Below, one piece after another: positions 59,839-64,000 of a stretch of DNA of 64,000 bases (positions within the stretch are counted from its first letter, which is position 1; every line of letters starts with the position of its first letter). The notes below the pieces were generated by a model. The model had not been told where the DNA came from. It saw nothing but the letters and a program-made list of their open reading frames with translations, and did no database searches. The position numbers and the translations under genes were made by a program. Source of the DNA: Cardiobacterium valvarum (lineage in GTDB: Bacteria > Pseudomonadota > Gammaproteobacteria > Cardiobacteriales > Cardiobacteriaceae); the NCBI RefSeq assembly GCF_900460955.1, contig NZ_UFUW01000001.1:806001-870000 (forward strand), read 5' to 3'.

Positions 59839-61625
59839 ACGTCAGCAAACTGCCGATCAGCTTTGTCACCCGCACCGGCAAACAGGCATCAAATAAACTG
59901 CCGCTGCCGTTTACCCGCCGCGTGGGCGACGCACCCGGCCCGAAGCCACAGCCAAAATGGGTGAAAATCAGTGGCTGCGCCAGCGTGGCGACGGCGCCGA
60001 CGCTGGACGTCACCACCTGCCTCGACCAGCACAACCGCGTCGTCCCCGTCGCTACCTGCCTGTCCGCGAACCACACGCCCATGCTGGATGTGGTGCGCTG
60101 CATGATGTTTACCGTCGCAGGATTACCGTCACTCACCGCCTGCACCCAGGCCGCCACCACACCGACCTACCGCCTCGCCACCTGCCTGCCCGTCACCCTC
60201 AACGCCTACCCGCGCATGGGCAACTGCGCCATACCGACGGTCGGCACTGCGCCACCGCTTGCCAACTGCGCGAGCGCCATGCAGCCGGGCAACCCCCTGC
60301 TCCAAGGCTGCAAAACGCCGCGCATCACCATCGCGCCGCCGCTTGTCAACTGCCACCGCCAGCACGGCTGGGGGTTGCCACTGGCCCATTGCCACAGCCT
60401 GCGCTACCAGCGCGCCGTGCGTCCACCCTGCGAGTATTACCCCATCCCGCTACCGCCACCGCCGCCGGACGTCTCGCCCTGCCGGGTGCGACCGCCATCG
60501 CACCGCCTGCCGTTGCCCTTTACCCGGCGCCGCGTCAATCGCGACCCCAGCCGCCTGCCCCTGCCGCTGCGCTGCTGGCACGACAGCGACACCACCGACC
60601 TGCCCACCCTGCCCGGATACATCATGCACAACAAAATCAGCGCCGAATTTAACGGCCAGACCTTACAAATCCTCGCCCTTACCCTCAAAGCCGACACCGA
60701 CGGCTACTGCTGGCAGGGCGACCTCACCCTTGCCCCCGCCGATTTTGCCAAGCTGCAAATGGACACCCGCCAAGCGGGCGACGAAGCCGTCATCACCCTG
60801 CGCATCAACCACCAGCGCTGGGACATCTTGGCGGAGGACTATCGCGACACGCGGCGCTTCATCGGCCACAGCTACACCATCACGGGCAGATCCATCACCG
60901 CCAAACTGGGCGCGGACTACACACAAGGGCGGCATATCAAATACGAGCAAAGCCGCTACGCGCGGCAGATTGCCGACGAGCAGTTGCAGCCAACGCCCTA
61001 CACCATCGCGGGCTGGGACGCGGTGGACTGGCTCGTCCCAGGCGACAACTACACCGTGAGCGGGCAAACCCCGATTGCCGTCGTGATGGACATCGCGCAG
61101 GCCATTGGTGCCTTTGTCGAGAGCCACCCCTACGAGCCGCAGCTCTTCGTGCGCCCGGTGTGGGTCAAAGCAGCGTGGGAAAAGCCGACACCGGCGCTCA
61201 CCATCCCGTCCAACCTGATCCTCAGCGTCAGCGGCCAGCGGCGCATCAGCGAACGCTGCAACGGTGTGCGTGTGGTCGGCAAAGGCAGTACGGCCAAAGG
61301 CGCGCTGGTCTGGCGTGAAGGCACCGACCAAACCCCGGAAGCGGCGCTACGCGAACACGCCCTCTACACCGACGAAACCGCACACCGTGCCGCAGGCATC
61401 CATGCCCTGTCCGAAACCGGAACGCACAAAATCGAGACCGTCACCTTGCCTTGGGCAGAAAAATACCAACTGCCGCTGGCAAGCCTCGGCGCAGTGTGGG
61501 CATTTACAGAGAACGGCAGCACATGGCAGGGCGTCATCAAGGGCATCCAGGTCGAAGTGACGCTGGACAACAACGCGCCGGTGGTCACGCAAACCCTCAC
61601 CATTGACCGCTACATGGGGGACTAA
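59829..61625 (+). CDS. Phage baseplate/hub-like protein with regular Cys repeats
   Basis: This is a 598-residue protein, MAIDVSKLPISFVTRTGKQA. Residues 50-218 hold cysteines at 50, 64, 77, 91, 105, 119, 133, 147, 161, 175, 188, 201 and 218, that is 13 or 14 residues apart until the last. Most repeats carry proline at -5 or -4 and a hydrophobic residue at -3. The array is flanked by the repeated peptide (K/R)LPLPFTRR (23-31, 226-234) and RLPLPLR (242). Residues 265-598 look like a tail hub domain (FNGQTLQILALTLKADTDGY, AVVMDIAQAIGAFVES, VWAFTENGSTWQGVIKGIQV). The ATG at 59829 is preferred over the one at 59820 by Shine-Dalgarno spacing. Confidence 0.65.
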   Translation: MAIDVSKLPISFVTRTGKQASNKLPLPFTRRVGDAPGPKPQPKWVKISGCASVATAPTLDVTTCLDQHNRVVPVATCLSANHTPMLDVVRCMMFTVAGLPSLTACTQAATTPTYRLATCLPVTLNAYPRMGNCAIPTVGTAPPLANCASAMQPGNPLLQGCKTPRITIAPPLVNCHRQHGWGLPLAHCHSLRYQRAVRPPCEYYPIPLPPPPPDVSPCRVRPPSHRLPLPFTRRRVNRDPSRLPLPLRCWHDSDTTDLPTLPGYIMHNKISAEFNGQTLQILALTLKADTDGYCWQGDLTLAPADFAKLQMDTRQAGDEAVITLRINHQRWDILAEDYRDTRRFIGHSYTITGRSITAKLGADYTQGRHIKYEQSRYARQIADEQLQPTPYTIAGWDAVDWLVPGDNYTVSGQTPIAVVMDIAQAIGAFVESHPYEPQLFVRPVWVKAAWEKPTPALTIPSNLILSVSGQRRISERCNGVRVVGKGSTAKGALVWREGTDQTPEAALREHALYTDETAHRAAGIHALSETGTHKIETVTLPWAEKYQLPLASLGAVWAFTENGSTWQGVIKGIQVEVTLDNNAPVVTQTLTIDRYMGD

Positions 61626-61626
61626 C

Positions 61627-61854
61627 ATGAACATCCGCCAGCAATTTGAGAGCTTGCTCAACCCCAAACGGCGCATGACCGCGAAAATCACCGGCGGCAA
61701 AGGCGCAAACGTATGGGTGGCCGAAACCCCGACCGGCGCTGTGGTCGTCCTCACCGGACAAGGACAAACCGGGCAAAACGTGTACTACAACGCTTACACG
61801 CTGGAGATTGAGGGTGAGGCCCCGGCGGTGACGTGGGCGGAAATCAAGGTGTGA
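61627..61854 (+). CDS. Small phage protein, hypothetical
   Basis: This is a 75-residue protein, MNIRQQFESLLNPKRRMTAK. GQTGQNVYYNAYTLEIEGEAP suggests a small beta-barrel. Homologues in transposable phages are short proteins after the hub gene, with unknown roles. It starts one base after the preceding stop. Confidence 0.6.
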   Translation: MNIRQQFESLLNPKRRMTAKITGGKGANVWVAETPTGAVVVLTGQGQTGQNVYYNAYTLEIEGEAPAVTWAEIKV

Positions 61855-61972
61855 TCAGGTGCCGTGTGGGCGTTTCCTGTTTTTTCTCCTCAAATGAGGC
61901 GATGATGCGCTTGCTCGCTGTGGCACAATAAACAGGTACCGTTCCAAAGTACCTACCCATCCACAATACCTA

Positions 61973-62030
61973 TTGCGGCCAAGCCGCAAATCCCAAACTA
62001 GTCTAATCGCCGCTTGCAGCGGCGTTTTTT
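61973..62030 (+). promoter_or_regulatory. Prophage module-boundary element, copy 2, with two hairpins
   Basis: A perfect TTGCGGC-CAA-GCCGCAA hairpin (61973-61989) overlaps the shared element (61985-62011, CAAACTAGTCTAATCGC). This runs into CGCCGC-TTGCA-GCGGCG followed by six T (62008-62030), a good Rho-independent terminator for the tail gene block. The holin gene starts at 62067. Confidence 0.65.
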
Positions 62031-62066
62031 ATGCTTGCCCCGTCATCAACCAAGCACGAGGTAATC

Positions 62067-62345
62067 ATGAAAAAGCTCATCGACAAAATGGCCGTGTGGC
62101 ACATCGGCAGTATCATCCTACTGGCGGTTCTCGCCATCATCGCACCGCAGCAAATAGGCTTGCTGTTGCTCAAAGCAGCTTACGTCACTATCGCCCTGGC
62201 GCTCGGCTACTACGCTGACCGCACCATATTTGCCCGTTACCGTCCATTCGAGATGCGTAAGGACGACATTGTCTTTGCCGCCGTCATGCTGCGGCGTGCC
62301 ATCGTCGTTGCTGCCGTTGTATTGGCCTTCGCCATCGGGATGTAA
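62067..62345 (+). CDS. Putative phage holin
   Basis: This is a 92-residue protein, MKKLIDKMAVWHIGSIILLA. Three hydrophobic segments can be drawn (HIGSIILLAVLAIIAP, IGLLLLKAAYVTIALALGYYAD, VFAAVMLRRAIVVAAVVLAFAIGM) with basic loops, as in phage holins of Mu-like phages. It lies directly before a lysin gene (2-bp gap). GAGG precedes the ATG. Confidence 0.72.
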   Translation: MKKLIDKMAVWHIGSIILLAVLAIIAPQQIGLLLLKAAYVTIALALGYYADRTIFARYRPFEMRKDDIVFAAVMLRRAIVVAAVVLAFAIGM

Positions 62346-62347
62346 CC

Positions 62348-62968
62348 ATGCGTATTGCTTGCTTCCTTGCACTTGTCATCGCAGCAGCCGGATGTCATAC
62401 GGCATCCGCTGCTGATGATTGGCAGGGACGTGCCAAGGCCTACCAGCGCGCCCTCATCCGCGAGGCGCGGCTGGAACTGGGCCTCAACGCCCCCATCCCT
62501 CTCTTCGCCGGACAAATCCACCAGGAATCCCTATGGCGACCAGATGCCCGTTCTGCCTATGCCAACGGTCTCACCCAATTTACCCCCGAAACCGAGGCAT
62601 GGATTAAGACCGTCTTCCCGCAAGAACTGGGCGTAGGTAATGCCTTTAACCCACAGTGGGCCATCCGCGCCTTGGTCAAATACGACCATTGGCTCTATCA
62701 ACACATCAAGGCCGCCAATGACTGCGAGCGCTGGGCGATGACCCTCTCGGCGTACAACGGCGGCCTCGGCTGGCTGCAGCGTGACCAGCGTCTGACTGCG
62801 CAACGTGGCGGCAACCCCGCCTACTGGTGGGGAAGCGTTGAGCGCTACAGCCGCCGCGCCAAATGGGCCATCAAAGAGAACCGTGGCTACCCGCGCGCCA
62901 TCATCTATGCACATCAGCCGCACTATCTCGGTTGGGGAGGGGTACGCGTATGCGCGCCACAATCATGA
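62348..62968 (+). CDS. Phage lytic transglycosylase (endolysin) with lipobox-like signal
   Basis: This is a 206-residue protein. The N terminus MRIACFLALVIAAAGCHTAS looks like a lipoprotein or cleavable signal sequence (AAGC). The SLT-type domain shows the catalytic glutamate in AGQIHQESLWRPDARSAYANGLTQFTPETEAWI and a C-terminal motif MTLSAYNGGLGWLQRD. It would cleave peptidoglycan glycan strands at lysis. The signal could make it holin-independent, which is unusual for a lysin with an adjacent holin. It overlaps the Rz-like start by 19 bp. Confidence 0.85.
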   Translation: MRIACFLALVIAAAGCHTASAADDWQGRAKAYQRALIREARLELGLNAPIPLFAGQIHQESLWRPDARSAYANGLTQFTPETEAWIKTVFPQELGVGNAFNPQWAIRALVKYDHWLYQHIKAANDCERWAMTLSAYNGGLGWLQRDQRLTAQRGGNPAYWWGSVERYSRRAKWAIKENRGYPRAIIYAHQPHYLGWGGVRVCAPQS

Positions 62969-63258
62969 TCGGGCTCTTGCTGGGGTTGGGCATCGCCGGG
63001 CTGGGGATGCGTGTTAACCACTTGAACGATGCCCTGAATACAGCCAAACAGGAGCGTGATGCTGTGCAGGCCGCCTATCAGGCGCTAGCCGAGCAGCATC
63101 AGGCAAGCGATGAGGCCTATCAGGCACTCCTTGCAACCCAGTCACAAATAGATGCACGGCATCGCCCCATCATCCGCCGCATACAGCAGGCCCCCACCGG
63201 GGACGATGCCCCGCTGTCGCCAGTCTTGCGGCAGACTTTGCAGGAGCTTACACCATGA
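62950..63258 (+). CDS. Putative Rz-like i-spanin
   Basis: This is a 102-residue protein, MRATIMIGLLLGLGIAGLGM. It has one N-terminal membrane helix followed by a coiled coil (VNHLNDALNTAKQERDAVQAAYQALAEQHQ), the typical layout of i-spanins. It is placed directly after the lysin and overlaps the Rz1-like gene by ATGA. Confidence 0.75.
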   Translation: MRATIMIGLLLGLGIAGLGMRVNHLNDALNTAKQERDAVQAAYQALAEQHQASDEAYQALLATQSQIDARHRPIIRRIQQAPTGDDAPLSPVLRQTLQELTP

Positions 63259-63527
63259 CCCGCCTGTTGCTTTGTCTTTTGCTGGCGGGCTGTGCGCATG
63301 AACGCATCGTCTATCGACCTGTCCCCGTCCCTGCCGGGCTGTTACAGCCAGTTACGCATCCCATCATCCCCGACCCGCAGACTGCGACCCAGCGCGACGT
63401 GGCGCTGCTGCTGATAGAGCAGCATCAGACGCTCGCCGTGTATCGCGCGCGCCTCGCCGCCATTGCCACATGGAGCCACCATTGGACCCCGCCGACCAAG
63501 CCGATATCACCATCGAGCAAACGTTAA
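63255..63527 (+). CDS. Putative Rz1-like o-spanin lipoprotein
   Basis: This is a 90-residue protein, MTRLLLCLLLAGCAHERIVY, with a clear lipobox LAGC. The mature part is proline-rich (RPVPVPAGLLQPVTHPIIPDP), as in Rz1 proteins. With the upstream Rz it would form the spanin complex that fuses the envelope membranes at lysis. It overlaps both neighbours. Confidence 0.78.
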   Translation: MTRLLLCLLLAGCAHERIVYRPVPVPAGLLQPVTHPIIPDPQTATQRDVALLLIEQHQTLAVYRARLAAIATWSHHWTPPTKPISPSSKR

Positions 63528-63778
63528 ATGCCGGCCTTGCCAAACTGCACGCCGCTGCCAGCGGGCACGGGCAGGCCGTATGCGCCGACTGTGGCGAGCC
63601 TATACCGGCAGCGCGGCGGCAGGCCTTCCCTGCTGCCATCCGCTGCATTGAATGTCAGGAAATTTTTGAAAGGTTTCAACACACAGGGGAAGCGCGCCGC
63701 GCAACCCTGAACGCAAGGGAAGGCACCCCCCACAGGGCAGGATTATCCGCCATAAATGGCAAAGTTTGGAAACCATGA
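63470..63778 (+). CDS. TraR/DksA-type C4 zinc-finger protein
   Basis: This is a 102-residue protein with the zinc motif CADCGEPIPAARRQAFPAAIRCIECQE (CxxC...CxxC). TraR-like phage proteins bind RNA polymerase in the secondary channel. The family in Mu-like phages sits after lysis genes, as here. It overlaps the Rz1-like gene by 58 bp; its start is the only ATG in frame. Confidence 0.82.
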   Translation: MEPPLDPADQADITIEQTLNAGLAKLHAAASGHGQAVCADCGEPIPAARRQAFPAAIRCIECQEIFERFQHTGEARRATLNAREGTPHRAGLSAINGKVWKP

Positions 63779-63789
63779 AAGAGGTTCTG

Positions 63790-64000
63790 ATGAATATCAA
63801 CATCCCATTTTGGAAATTTGTCTTTGATTTGATTCAGACGATGTTCACCGTCGGCATCGCCATCTACGTCTGGATTGTGGCCAAGCACAAGGCCAACGCC
63901 AGCCGCATCAACGCACTCGAAGATAAAACCACTGCCGATATACACGAAGTTACACAGCGGTTAACCGTAATTGAAACCAAGGTTGAACAAATGCCTGACC
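63790..64000 (+). CDS. DUF2730 family phage protein (Mu gp25-like), truncated by window end
   Basis: The frame starts MNINIPFWKFVFDLIQTMFT and is open to the end. A single N-terminal membrane helix (VFDLIQTMFTVGIAIYVWIVAK) and a coiled coil with THE-like INALEDKTTADIHEVTQRLTVIETKVEQ match DUF2730 proteins of Mu-like phages. The ATG at 63790 has GAGG five bases upstream; an in-frame ATG at 63775 lacks one. The family normally precedes the small terminase (gp26/27) genes. Confidence 0.78.
   Translation, partial: MNINIPFWKFVFDLIQTMFTVGIAIYVWIVAKHKANASRINALEDKTTADIHEVTQRLTVIETKVEQMPD

Overview
The window is GC-rich (about 60 percent by eye), densely coded chromosomal DNA from a Gram-negative bacterium. 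QueA, HemE, DapF-XerC, RppH, EpmB, a membrane-bound spermidine synthase, a DcuC-type carrier and a SitABCD-type metal transporter point to a host-associated gammaproteobacterium. My best guess is Cardiobacteriaceae (Cardiobacterium-like); this is recognition from gene content and repeats, not a computed placement.

Layout. 1-8.6 kb: ComM (partial), YbaK and QueA on the minus strand, a Tat flavoprotein with a membrane-bound spermidine synthase, then a hydroxyacid dehydrogenase and a DUF4139 protein on the plus strand. 8.6-10.7 kb: an AT-rich island with an ImmA/IrrE protease overlapping a DUF4411 PIN-like protein, probably an acquired toxin-antitoxin pair. 10.8-14.4 kb: RidA and HemE on the minus strand; GlsB-like, DapF and XerC on the plus strand with ATGA overlaps. 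14.7-23.7 kb (minus strand): an 1838-residue type I-secreted adhesin with five 94-residue repeats and an embedded spherulin-4-type glycosidase-like domain, preceded by EpmB and two surface-glycan-like genes. 23.7-32.3 kb: DUF3108, TrpC, TrpD, RluE, a small membrane protein behind a 15-T promoter spacer, DUF302, an M20 amidohydrolase, DcuC and PepT. 32.3-38.6 kb: tRNA-Thr(CGU), a decayed gene, a TPM-domain protein, sitDCBA and RppH. 38.6-43.3 kb: Bfd, PlsY, FolB, AspRS and a nuclease-like/TM/OB-fold protein. 43.4-49.2 kb: an IS630 element, then an osmoprotectant ABC system whose permease-binding protein and ATPase are separated by three enzyme genes, the last fused in frame to the ATPase. 49.4-64 kb: part of a Mu/B3-like prophage, in the order tail genes, holin-lysin-spanins, TraR, DUF2730, running off the window.

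Between genes the sequence is dominated by one family of 25-bp modules (core CCAAGCGGSRTAAATRCTGG). They occur singly or in exact 25-bp, 35-bp or roughly 108-bp tandem arrays at a dozen intergenic sites, and one copy has been hit by the IS630 element.

The least familiar items are this repeat family, a prophage tail protein with twelve of its cysteines spaced 13-14 residues apart, the adhesin-glycosidase chimera, the dehydrogenase-ABC ATPase fusion, and four GGGAA motifs at exact 10-bp spacing beside two ATGTTATAAAT motifs at the prophage edge.
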